A stretch of DNA of 12,596 bases from Paracoccaceae bacterium. GTDB taxonomy: Bacteria; Pseudomonadota; Alphaproteobacteria; Rhodobacterales; Rhodobacteraceae. This document shows positions 1 to 6,573 of the stretch, one piece after another. The position numbers and the translations under genes were made by a program. The stretch's first letter is position 1. Every line of letters starts with the position of its first letter. The notes under the pieces were generated by a model that was not told the DNA's origin, did not search any database, and was given only the letters and a program-made list of their open reading frames with translations. The stretch lies in contig NVXA01000005.1 of assembly GCA_002746395.1 (NCBI GenBank), forward strand, positions 65,495-78,090. The letters run 5' to 3'.

Positions 1-452
1 GCGCCGTGTAGTTCCCGTTCGGTCGTAATGCTGAACCGGCGACATAATGCATCCAACGAGTTCTGCGCGCCGGGGAATTTTTTTCGTGCAATCGCCAAGG
101 TATCCAACGCCTGCGCCCATGGAAGCTCCGGTCTTTCCACCCATTTCAATTCCGCGTTGAGGAATTTCATATCAAACGCGGCGTTGTGGATGATCATTTT
201 GGATTCGCCAACAAAATCAAGAAATGCTTGTGCAATATCCTTGAACAACGGCTTGTCAGACAGAAATTCGGCACTTAATCCGTGAACGGCGAACGCACCC
301 TCGGGCATGTCTCGTTGTGGATTAATGTACTGATGGTAGGTTTTTCCGGTGGGCATGTGGTTAAACAGTTCCACCGCGCCGATCTCGACAATCCGATCAC
401 CGGAATTCGGGTCGAGTCCGGTTGTCTCTGTATCCATCACGATTTCGCGCAT
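1..452 (-). CDS. dnaQ: DNA polymerase III epsilon subunit, 3'-5' proofreading exonuclease (partial, C-terminus off window)
   Basis: This is the first 150 residues of the proofreading subunit that removes misincorporated bases within the Pol III core. The ATG at 452-450 follows directly after the coaE stop (TAG at 455-453), so the two are translationally coupled. The protein opens MREIVMDTETTGLD; DTET at residues 7-10 is the Exo I motif carrying the two metal-binding acidic residues. Further in are VHGLS and the Exo II block HNAAFDMKFLN. Near the edge, the stretch with SLDALCRRF followed by HGA is where the Exo III region (usually HxALxDA) begins, so its catalytic His/Asp and the alpha-subunit-binding tail lie outside the window. 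It is last of the visible genes in the ppsR operon. Family identity is clear from the motifs; the truncation is only the window edge. Confidence 0.95.
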   Translation of the reverse strand, partial: MREIVMDTETTGLDPNSGDRIVEIGAVELFNHMPTGKTYHQYINPQRDMPEGAFAVHGLSAEFLSDKPLFKDIAQAFLDFVGESKMIIHNAAFDMKFLNAELKWVERPELPWAQALDTLAIARKKFPGAQNSLDALCRRFSITTERELHG

Positions 453-1049
453 CTACTTCCCCTTTAGCCGTTCAATCAGTGATAAAACCTCTGCCTGCGC
501 GTGGTCCAGCCCTAATCCGGTATCAATAAGATAATCCGCGCGCTGGCGTTTTTCCGCGTCGGGGGTTTGCTTGGCCAGAATGGTTTCGAAAACCTCGTGG
601 GTCATCCCTTCGCGATCCATGACCCGTTGCCTTTGCACGACTTCATCCGCAGTAACAACCAAAACCCCATCTAGCCACTTGTCTGCATGGGTTTCAAACA
701 ACAGCGGAATATCGCAAACGACCAATGGTTCGTCCGAATTGGCAGTCAGAAAACCTTGCCGGTCTGCCGATACCAATGGGTGCACAACATCTTCGATACG
801 CGTTAACAACCCATCGTCGTTCAGTATCGCTTGCCGTAATGCACCACGATCAACCGCGCCCTCTTTGATGGCAGTGGGGACGAGGGCTTTGATGGCTTGA
901 ACCCCTGCACCGCCCTTATTGTAAAGCTTATGAACCGAGGCATCCGCATCCCAAACCGGCACGCCAGCCGCGCGGAAAAATTCGGCTGTGGTAGATTTTC
1001 CCATACCAATAGAACCTGTCAGCCCCAGAATATATGCCCCATCATTCAT
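453..1049 (-). CDS. coaE: Dephospho-CoA kinase
   Basis: It catalyses the last step of coenzyme A synthesis, ATP-dependent phosphorylation of the ribose 3'-hydroxyl of dephospho-CoA in the cytoplasm. The 198-residue length is normal for the family. The P-loop GLTGSIGMGKST is at residues 9-20. WDAD (33-36) holds the aspartate expected to act as base and metal contact. EDVVHPLV (86-93) and VVCDIPLLFE (110-119) are typical CoA-binding and lid-region blocks, and QTPDAEKRQRADYLIDTG (161-178) is the usual C-terminal signature. The ATG at 1049 overlaps the aroE stop as ATGA, and the stop abuts the dnaQ start, so it sits inside one coupled operon. No alternative start is needed, since the P-loop begins eight residues after the Met as in relatives. 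Confidence 0.96.
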   Translation of the reverse strand: MNDGAYILGLTGSIGMGKSTTAEFFRAAGVPVWDADASVHKLYNKGGAGVQAIKALVPTAIKEGAVDRGALRQAILNDDGLLTRIEDVVHPLVSADRQGFLTANSDEPLVVCDIPLLFETHADKWLDGVLVVTADEVVQRQRVMDREGMTHEVFETILAKQTPDAEKRQRADYLIDTGLGLDHAQAEVLSLIERLKGK

Positions 1050-1882
1050 GCGTTCAGCACTGCTTTACGAAGTTCATCGTCAACCTCTGGCTTTTGGCCA
1101 AACCAACTTTCAAACCCTGGAACGGCTTGGTGTAAAAGCATACCAAGGCCATCAACCGTATCAAGGCCACGTGCCTGAGCCTTTTCAAGGAAAGGCGTGT
1201 TTAACGGCGTGTATACGATGTCGGTTACCAATGCTTCGGGTAAAGCAGCGTTAAAATGTACGCGCAATTCCGGTTGCCCTTTCATACCAAGCGAGGTGGT
1301 ATTGACGATCGTTGCCGCACCTTCCATCGCTTCGCTAATTTCGCTCCACTCCACCACTTCCACCTTCGCCCCGAAGTGATTGCCGAGGATTTCGGCACGA
1401 ATACGGGTGCGGTTTGCCAAGCGAACAATCGGCGCACCCTCATTCAAAAGCGCCCAAACGATTGCGCGTGCAGCACCACCTGCGCCAACGACAAGCGCCG
1501 AGCCGGATTTAGGATTCCACAGCGGCGCGTTTTGGTAAAGGTTTTGGATAAAACCATAACCGTCAGTGTTATCCGCACCGATTGACCCATCTGCGTGAAA
1601 ATGGATTGTATTAGCCGCCCCGATCAGCGCGGCGCGATCAGTAATGCTGTCGGCAATCTTCAAAACTGTTTCCTTGTGGGGAATGGTTACATTCACACCC
1701 TTAAAGCCCTTTTTAGATAGCTTCCGAAGACCGGTTTCGAATTCATCGGGTGATAGCGCGATTGCCCGGTACTCGCCCGCCAAACCGTATCGCTTTAACC
1801 AATGGCCATGCAATGCCGGTGATTTACTATGACTAATCGGCCAACCTACTACGCCGGCTAAGGGGGGTACTATATTACTCAT
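1046..1882 (-). CDS. aroE: Shikimate dehydrogenase (NADP+)
   Basis: It reduces 3-dehydroshikimate to shikimate with NADPH, step four of the chorismate pathway. From the ATG at 1882 the protein is 278 residues. The substrate-binding block GWPISHSKSP (13-22) comes first. NVTIPHK (64-70) ends in the catalytic lysine, and ADNTDG (103-108) carries the partner aspartate. The nucleotide fold has GAGGAARA (133-140) and NRT (158-160), an NADP-selective arrangement. DGLGMLLHQ (244-252) is the C-terminal signature. The frame stays open to a TTG at 1891, but the ATG at 1882 overlaps the maf stop as ATGA, has AGGA directly upstream and GAGG 12 bases away, and fits homologous N-termini. I therefore use 1882. 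It lies between maf and coaE in the overlapping operon. Confidence 0.95.
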   Translation of the reverse strand: MSNIVPPLAGVVGWPISHSKSPALHGHWLKRYGLAGEYRAIALSPDEFETGLRKLSKKGFKGVNVTIPHKETVLKIADSITDRAALIGAANTIHFHADGSIGADNTDGYGFIQNLYQNAPLWNPKSGSALVVGAGGAARAIVWALLNEGAPIVRLANRTRIRAEILGNHFGAKVEVVEWSEISEAMEGAATIVNTTSLGMKGQPELRVHFNAALPEALVTDIVYTPLNTPFLEKAQARGLDTVDGLGMLLHQAVPGFESWFGQKPEVDDELRKAVLNA

Positions 1883-2475
1883 TCCTGACAAATTCCTCGT
1901 GTCCTTAAAAAACCCAGTACTTCTAATAACGGTAGGCCCAGAACTGAAAAGTAGTCGCCCTGAACTCGCGTAAACAACTGCGTGCCTTGTGCCTCCAGCT
2001 TATACGCCCCGACGGTTGTAAACAAATCTTCTGCGTGTGTTTGTAGATAGTTTTCCAGAAATTCATCACTAAATGGACGCATCATCAACTGTGCGCGCCC
2101 GATATGGCGCCAAACAGGTGTGCCATCCTCAAAAATAACCGCTGCGGAAAGAAGCTCGTGCGTTTTTCCGCGCAGTGTTTTGAGTTGCGTTCGCGCAGCA
2201 TCAATGGAGTCCGGCTTGTCGAATAGTTTGCCTTCACACACCAGTACTTGATCAGCGCCAAGCACTAGCACTTCCGGGTTTTTGGTGGCCACGCGCCGGG
2301 CTTTCATTTCGGCAAGGGCATCGGCTATGTCCCGCGCAGGTGCGCCCTCTAACATCAAGGCGGATTTGATCGCGTCCTCGTCAACCCGCGCAACGATGGT
2401 TTCCAGTGATACGCCTGCATTTCGCAACATTTCCGCGCGGATTTTGGAACCTGAAGCCAGAATAAGCCGTTTCAT
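1879..2475 (-). CDS. maf: Maf/Ham1-fold nucleoside triphosphate pyrophosphatase, YceF-like
   Basis: A house-cleaning enzyme that hydrolyses non-canonical nucleoside triphosphates to monophosphate and pyrophosphate. The 198 residues show the family pattern: ASGSKIR (7-13) near the N-terminus, acidic pair DE (32-33), GADQV (73-77) with the catalytic aspartate, DKP (86-88), and QGDYFSVLGLPL (172-183) near the C-terminus. The Q after the catalytic D, rather than T, resembles E. coli YceF (m7GTP pyrophosphatase; SDQV) more than YhdE (dTTP/UTP), so m7GTP-type activity is a reasonable inference but not proven. The start is well supported: GGAGG lies 7 bases before ATG, and the ATG overlaps the ppsR stop as ATGA. 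It is translationally coupled to aroE downstream. Confidence 0.93.
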   Translation of the reverse strand: MKRLILASGSKIRAEMLRNAGVSLETIVARVDEDAIKSALMLEGAPARDIADALAEMKARRVATKNPEVLVLGADQVLVCEGKLFDKPDSIDAARTQLKTLRGKTHELLSAAVIFEDGTPVWRHIGRAQLMMRPFSDEFLENYLQTHAEDLFTTVGAYKLEAQGTQLFTRVQGDYFSVLGLPLLEVLGFLRTRGICQE

Positions 2476-3287
2476 GTCTTTGCCTCCGCTAGAATGCCGC
2501 GTATGGCTGCCGCCGTTTCCTCGATCGAGCGACGGGTTACATCAATGACGGGCAATCCGTGCTTCTCGAAAAACAACCGCGCGGAAGCAAGTTCGTTTTG
2601 GATGTCTTTTGTTTCGGCATAAGCAACCAGTTCTGGGTTTCCCAAAGCTTTCAAGCGATGTTGGCGCACTTGTGACAGACGCGTCGGGCTGGCGATCAAC
2701 CCGATTGCGGGAACGCCCGCAGCGAGGGCTTCGATGAAACTTGCAGGAACATCCTGATCCGGTATCAACGGCACATTCGCGGCCCTAATTCCTTGATACG
2801 CCAAATAAATACAGGTTGGCGTTTTAGATGTACGACTAACACCAACAAGAATTACATCTGCTTGGCGCAGGTATTCAGCGCTTAGGCCATCATCATGCGA
2901 GATCGCGTAATCAATCGCGGTGACCCGTTCCAGATAATCTTTATCGACTTTATATTGCTTTCCGGGCTGGCCCGTAGGTTCGAGGCCGTCCAAATCCGCA
3001 AACGCTTGCATAACCGGCCCAAGCAACGAGATCGCTTTGAAGCCCTGAGTATTGCTCGCGGCCTCGACCAATTTGGTGATTTCTGCGCTAACGATTGTGT
3101 AGATAACCAGATCCGCGCTTCCAAAACCCTCGATTAGAGATTTTGCGCGCTGGAGACTTCGCACAAACGGGTACATGGTGATCTTAACAGGCATTTCGAC
3201 AAATTGACTGGCGACAGCCTCGGCAGCGGCGGCGACGGTCTCGCCTGTCGCATCGGATAGTAATACTATTTGGTAGGTTTTCGTCAA
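2472..3287 (-). CDS. ppsR: Pyruvate, water dikinase / PPDK regulatory protein (DUF299; kinase and pyrophosphorylase)
   Basis: Members switch PEP synthetase or pyruvate phosphate dikinase off and on by ADP-dependent threonine phosphorylation and phosphate-dependent dephosphorylation; which of the two is the target here cannot be told from this window. From the chosen start it is 271 residues, the normal family size. The N-terminus MTKTYQIVLLSDATGET is characteristic. ISHDDG (129-134) follows, and the P-loop-like GVSRTSKTP (149-157) is the nucleotide site. VIDVTRRSIEETAAAI closes the protein. I chose TTG at 3287 because GGAG lies 7 bases upstream (3298-3295) and homologues begin exactly there. 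An in-frame ATG at 3386 would add 33 residues running through the DnaA boxes, with no family resemblance. It is first in the minus-strand operon. Confidence 0.93.
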   Translation of the reverse strand: MTKTYQIVLLSDATGETVAAAAEAVASQFVEMPVKITMYPFVRSLQRAKSLIEGFGSADLVIYTIVSAEITKLVEAASNTQGFKAISLLGPVMQAFADLDGLEPTGQPGKQYKVDKDYLERVTAIDYAISHDDGLSAEYLRQADVILVGVSRTSKTPTCIYLAYQGIRAANVPLIPDQDVPASFIEALAAGVPAIGLIASPTRLSQVRQHRLKALGNPELVAYAETKDIQNELASARLFFEKHGLPVIDVTRRSIEETAAAIRGILAEAKT

Positions 3288-3308
3288 TGCAACGCTCCGA
3301 AATCGGTC

Positions 3309-3448
3309 TGTGGATTGTTTAGGGGGTAACTTATGGAAAAGTCCATGTAATCCACAGCGAAATTTTCCCTTGGAAGTTTTACACACCCTTTGATTTTCTA
3401 TTCACATTTTTATACTTGTGGAAAAGATTTTTCCGGCCTTGTGGATGA
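3309..3448. promoter_or_regulatory. DnaA-box cluster, ppsR-proximal (six boxes)
   Basis: Six near-consensus 9-mers lie in 140 bases. Forward orientation: TAATCCACA 3348-3356, TTTTACACA 3377-3385, CTATTCACA 3398-3406. Reverse orientation (read on the complement): CAATCCACA 3309-3317, TTTTCCACA 3417-3425, TCATCCACA 3440-3448. Most differ by one base from TTATNCACA; the 3309 box differs by two. A 6-bp inverted repeat GGAAAA/TTTTCC (3420-3434, 3-base loop) overlaps the 3417 box. Individual boxes are weak, so density is the evidence. Confidence 0.7.
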
Positions 3449-3505
3449 AATCATCTGCTTTTACCTATTATCTTGCAAAATATACGAGATAGGCGCAGAT
3501 GTCGC

Positions 3506-3549
3506 TATGGATAACCCTGTGCAAAACTATCTAAACGCGGTAATCCACA
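3506..3549. promoter_or_regulatory. DnaA-box cluster, hemE-proximal (three boxes)
   Basis: Three boxes fall in 44 bases: TTATCCATA (complement, 3506-3514), TTTTGCACA (complement, 3518-3526) and TAATCCACA (plus, 3541-3549), each one mismatch from TTATNCACA. They border the most AT-rich part of the intergenic region, which runs up to the hemE ribosome binding site. This is the arrangement expected where DnaA loads next to a duplex-unwinding element; function is inferred. Confidence 0.65.
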
Positions 3550-3615
3550 TTATTCAGACTATCTACTATCAACCACAACTTCTCTTAAATACTTATTATT
3601 AAGAGGGAGAACAAA

Positions 3616-4653
3616 ATGACCGGTTCGCCAAAAAAAACAATACTCCGCGCACTTGCTGGAGAAACGCAAAAAACGCCTCCGGTTTGGATGATGCGTCAAG
3701 CTGGGCGATATTTGCCAGAATATCGTGAATTACGTGCTACCGCAGGCGGGTTTTTGGACCTGTGTTATAACCCTGAGTTCGCAACAGAGGTTACTATGCA
3801 ACCAATCCGTCGATATGGATTTGATGCAGCGATCTTGTTTGCAGATATATTGTTGTTACCTCAAGCGTTGGGAATGGATTTATGGTTTGCTGAAGGTGAA
3901 GGCCCACGGCTTAATCCAGTCACCTGTGTGGCTGATTTAAGCAAGCTGAAGGGCAAAGATGATATTCACGACGTTCTAGGGCCTGTTTACGAGACGGTTA
4001 ATCGACTGTCGGGGGAACTTCCCAAAGAAACCGCGTTGATCGGCTTTGCCGGGGCACCTTGGACGGTTGCAACGTACATGGTTGCTGGTCGAGGAACACC
4101 AGATCAAGCACCGGCGCGTGAATGGATGTACCGTGATCCGACAGGGTTTGGGCAGTTGATTGATCTGATAACAGAATCAACGATCGAATATTTGGCCAAA
4201 CAAGTCGAAGCAGGCGCCGAAGTTATCAAATTGTTTGATAGCTGGTCCGGTGCGCTTGGTGGGTCTTGCTTTGAAGAATATGCGCTGAAACCAGCCGTTA
4301 GAATTGCGACTGAATTGAAAGCCAGATTCCCCGGTTTGCCGGTGATTGGTTTCCCACGCGGTGCGGGTGGCGGATATATCAAGTTCGCCGATGCTGGTGT
4401 GTTTGATGGTGTCGCGATTGATACGTCAGTTCCGGCTGATTGGGCGCGTGATGAGCTGCAAAACAAAGTAACCGTGCAAGGCAACCTTGATCCAATGTTG
4501 TTGATCACTGGCGGTGAATCTTTGGAACGTGAAACCAAAAGATTGTTGGATATTCTTGGTCAAGGGCCTTACATATTCAACCTAGGGCATGGAATTACAC
4601 CACAAGGTGATCCCGCAAATGTTGAGAAAATGTTGAGATTTATCAGAGGGTAA
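3616..4653 (+). CDS. hemE: Uroporphyrinogen decarboxylase
   Basis: It converts uroporphyrinogen III to coproporphyrinogen III by four decarboxylations, a shared step of haem and, where present, bacteriochlorophyll synthesis; cytosolic and cofactor-free. The 345 residues match family length. Signature one, [16 protein letters not shown] (22-37), supplies R27 and R31 for substrate carboxylates. FADI (75-78) carries the conserved catalytic aspartate D77. Signature two, [13 protein letters not shown] (143-155), is intact, as are FDSW (207-210) and FNLGHGITP (322-330), whose histidine is conserved. The ATG has GAGGGAG 6 bases upstream. It is the first gene to the right of the putative origin, as in Caulobacter, so its promoter probably overlaps DnaA-binding sequence. 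hemJ follows after 4 bases. Confidence 0.97.
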   Translation: MTGSPKKTILRALAGETQKTPPVWMMRQAGRYLPEYRELRATAGGFLDLCYNPEFATEVTMQPIRRYGFDAAILFADILLLPQALGMDLWFAEGEGPRLNPVTCVADLSKLKGKDDIHDVLGPVYETVNRLSGELPKETALIGFAGAPWTVATYMVAGRGTPDQAPAREWMYRDPTGFGQLIDLITESTIEYLAKQVEAGAEVIKLFDSWSGALGGSCFEEYALKPAVRIATELKARFPGLPVIGFPRGAGGGYIKFADAGVFDGVAIDTSVPADWARDELQNKVTVQGNLDPMLLITGGESLERETKRLLDILGQGPYIFNLGHGITPQGDPANVEKMLRFIRG

Positions 4654-4657
4654 CCCT

Positions 4658-5110
4658 ATGTCCGACGTTCTTACATCAGCTTATCCATGGATATTATCGT
4701 TTCATATTGTTTCGGTAATTTCATGGATGGCGGGCATGTTCTACTTACCTAGGTTATTTGTATACCACGCAGAAACGGCACCTGTCGGTAGCGCGCAGTC
4801 AGAGATTTTCAAGGTTATGGAGCGCAAGCTGATCCGTGCGATCATCAATCCGGCCATGATTGCGACATGGTTTTTTGGACTAGTTCTGGTTTTCACGCCT
4901 AGTATTGTTGACTGGTCCACGATCTGGCCATGGGTCAAAGCGGCGATGGTTATCGGAATGTCGGCTTTTCATGGTTGGCTGTCCACACGTCGTAAAGAGT
5001 TTGAACGCGATGAAAACACCCGCAGCGGACGCACCTATCGCTTGGCAAATGAGGTTCCGACGGTGTTGATGTTGATCATTGTATTTATGGTCATTCCCAA
5101 GCCGTTTTAA
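4658..5110 (+). CDS. hemJ: Protoporphyrinogen IX oxidase HemJ (membrane protein, UPF0093)
   Basis: HemJ oxidises protoporphyrinogen IX to protoporphyrin IX in the inner membrane, the penultimate haem step in many proteobacteria lacking HemG/HemY. The 150-residue protein has four likely membrane helices (about 10-30, 62-80, 93-108, 132-149). The N-terminal signature FHIVSVISWMAGMFYLPRLF spans residues 15-34, followed by VYH, with the family's conserved His16. WVKAAMVIGMSAFHGW (92-107) is the second conserved block, and the charged loop STRRKEFER follows it. It starts 4 bases after hemE; its Shine-Dalgarno AGAGGG lies in the last hemE codons, so co-translation is likely. AGGG and CCCT flank the hemE stop and could form a small hairpin over this site, though a 4-bp stem is weak evidence. 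Confidence 0.92.
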   Translation: MSDVLTSAYPWILSFHIVSVISWMAGMFYLPRLFVYHAETAPVGSAQSEIFKVMERKLIRAIINPAMIATWFFGLVLVFTPSIVDWSTIWPWVKAAMVIGMSAFHGWLSTRRKEFERDENTRSGRTYRLANEVPTVLMLIIVFMVIPKPF

Positions 5111-5117
5111 TCAATAT

Positions 5118-5147
5118 TTGACATTTAGCTGAAAAAACCGATATGTA
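5118..5147 (+). promoter_or_regulatory. Possible sigma-70 promoter upstream of rho
   Basis: A perfect -35 hexamer TTGACA is at 5118-5123. The best -10 candidate, TATGTA at 5142-5147 (18-base spacer), matches consensus at only three positions. It would give a rho leader of about 90 bases, which suits a gene known to be autoregulated in other bacteria. The weak -10 keeps confidence low. Confidence 0.35.
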
Positions 5148-5158
5148 ACGGCAAGCAC

Positions 5159-5173
5159 GGGCGGTTCTCGCCC
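5159..5173 (+). promoter_or_regulatory. Small GC-rich hairpin in the hemJ-rho intergenic region
   Basis: GGGCG (5159-5163) and CGCCC (5169-5173) can pair as a perfect 5-bp stem around a 5-base loop GTTCT. No U-run follows, so it is not a standard intrinsic terminator. It sits in the presumed rho leader and may be a regulatory or stability element, or chance. Confidence 0.3.
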
Positions 5174-5244
5174 ATAATGTGCGCTCCCCAATTGAAAAGC
5201 TTTGCATGGCAGTTGTCGTGTGGGCGTAGAACTATGGTAAATTT

Positions 5245-6516
5245 ATGGAAATCGAAAAACTATCTTTGGCTGAACTGAAGGCTAAAACTCCGGCAGACTT
5301 GTTGGCAATGGCCGAAGAACTGGAAATCGAAAACGCAACCACGATGCGTAAAGGCGATATGATGTTCGCCATCCTCAAGGAAATGGCCGAGGATGGTATC
5401 GAGATTTCCGGTGACGGGGTGGTTGAGGTTCTGAAAGACGGTTTTGGTTTTTTGCGTTCACCTGCTGCCAACTATTTGGCCGGACCGGAAGATATTTATG
5501 TTAGTCCCGAGCAAATCCGTAAGTTCTCGTTGCGTACCGGTGATACGGTTGACGGTGTAATCAAGGCACCAGGCGAAGGGGAAAAGTATTTCGGGTTGGT
5601 GGATGTTGCGTTGATCAACTTTGAGGATCCCGAAAAGTCCAAACACAAGATTAACTTTGACAACCTAACACCGCTTTATCCGGACGAGCGGCTGATTATG
5701 GAAATCGAGGACCCTACGATTAAAGACAAAACTCCACGGATTATTGATCTGGTTGCGCCTATTGGTAAAGGGCAACGCTCATTAGTTGTGGCACCGCCAA
5801 GAACTGGTAAAACCATGATTTTGCAGAATATTGCTAAATCTATCGCGGCAAACCATCCTGAATGTTTCTTGATCGTGCTGTTGGTTGACGAGCGCCCCGA
5901 AGAAGTTACGGATATGCAGCGCAGCGTTAAAGGCGAGGTTGTGGCCTCGACTTTCGACGAGCCTGCCTCGCGCCACGTTGCCGTTGCTGAAATGGTGATC
6001 GAGAAAGCAAAACGGCTTGTCGAACATAAACGTGATGTTGTGATCTTGCTGGATTCCATCACGCGCCTTGGTCGTGCGTTTAACACAGTGGTTCCATCGT
6101 CCGGTAAAGTTTTGACCGGTGGTGTTGATGCCAACGCCTTGCAACGTCCGAAACGCTTCTTTGGTGCGGCGCGTAATATCGAAGAGGGTGGCTCGCTTAC
6201 GATTATCGCGACTGCGCTGATTGATACAGGCAGCCGCATGGACGAGGTTATCTTCGAGGAGTTCAAAGGAACGGGTAACTCCGAGGTTGTTCTGGACCGT
6301 AAGATTGCCGATAAACGGGTATTCCCGGCGATCGACATTCTGAAATCCGGTACGCGGAAAGAAGAGTTATTGGTCGAGAAATCCGAGCTGACCAAGATGT
6401 TCTTGTTGCGCCGTATTTTGAACCCTATGGGTACTACGGATGCTGCGGAATTCTTGCTTGGCAAGATGAAACAGACGAAGACCAACGCCGAGTTCTTCGA
6501 TTCCATGAACAGCTAA
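5245..6516 (+). CDS. rho: Transcription termination factor Rho
   Basis: A hexameric RNA-dependent ATPase/helicase that releases RNA polymerase from untranslated transcripts. Length (423) is normal. The N-terminal helical domain ([20 protein letters not shown], from residue 6) is followed by a cold-shock-like RNA-binding domain with GFGFLRSP (66-73) as the RNP1-like strand. The ATPase core has Walker A APPRTGKT (183-190), VDERPEEV (214-221), Walker [11 protein letters not shown] (265-274), the Q-loop region [18 protein letters not shown] (294-311) and the R-loop region [17 protein letters not shown] (329-345). Everything needed for ATP and RNA binding appears intact. The ATG at 5245 fits homologous N-termini, but no strong Shine-Dalgarno is visible. 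It stands 134 bases after hemJ with a possible promoter of its own; mnmE follows after 57 bases. Confidence 0.97.
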   Translation: MEIEKLSLAELKAKTPADLLAMAEELEIENATTMRKGDMMFAILKEMAEDGIEISGDGVVEVLKDGFGFLRSPAANYLAGPEDIYVSPEQIRKFSLRTGDTVDGVIKAPGEGEKYFGLVDVALINFEDPEKSKHKINFDNLTPLYPDERLIMEIEDPTIKDKTPRIIDLVAPIGKGQRSLVVAPPRTGKTMILQNIAKSIAANHPECFLIVLLVDERPEEVTDMQRSVKGEVVASTFDEPASRHVAVAEMVIEKAKRLVEHKRDVVILLDSITRLGRAFNTVVPSSGKVLTGGVDANALQRPKRFFGAARNIEEGGSLTIIATALIDTGSRMDEVIFEEFKGTGNSEVVLDRKIADKRVFPAIDILKSGTRKEELLVEKSELTKMFLLRRILNPMGTTDAAEFLLGKMKQTKTNAEFFDSMNS

Positions 6517-6573
6517 CACCAAGTATATTTCGATGAAGATCATATGACTTTATGGTTTTCTGATTAATTACAA

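Larger units (their letters stand above)
3288..3615. other. oriC: Putative chromosomal replication origin (oriC), between ppsR and hemE
   Basis: This 328-base AT-rich stretch separates divergent genes and has no credible coding sequence. It holds nine matches to the DnaA box TTATNCACA: one with two mismatches, eight with one, none perfect, in both orientations. Starts on the plus strand are 3309, 3348, 3377, 3398, 3417, 3440, 3506, 3518 and 3541. The right end (about 3550-3602) is especially AT-rich and could be the unwinding region. In Caulobacter and Rickettsia the mapped or predicted origin also adjoins hemE. parAB and two parS sites lie 4-9 kb away, and flanking genes diverge from here. 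The hemE and ppsR promoters must also lie within it. No GANTC, GATC or spaced TTAA-N7-TTAA motif was found here by eye. Identification is by pattern and synteny, not experiment. Confidence 0.82.

Noticed and set aside
3390..3602. 70-codon open frame on the plus strand across the ppsR-hemE gap
   Set aside because: It runs through the DnaA boxes, has no recognisable domain and no good ribosome binding site, and ends just before the hemE Shine-Dalgarno. It is best explained as chance in AT-rich origin DNA.
3585..3602. CtrA site (TTAA-N7-TTAA) before hemE
   Set aside because: The two TTAA half-sites are separated by 10 bases, not 7.
4104..4538. 144-codon open frame antisense to hemE
   Set aside because: Lies fully inside hemE, has no domain resemblance and no independent start signals.
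5159..5173. Intrinsic terminator after hemJ
   Set aside because: The 5-bp GC stem is not followed by a T-run, so I list it only as a hairpin.
5676..6506. 276-codon open frame antisense to rho
   Set aside because: Long serine/threonine/arginine-rich shadow of a strongly coding gene. The rho frame carries all the motifs, and the antisense frame has none.
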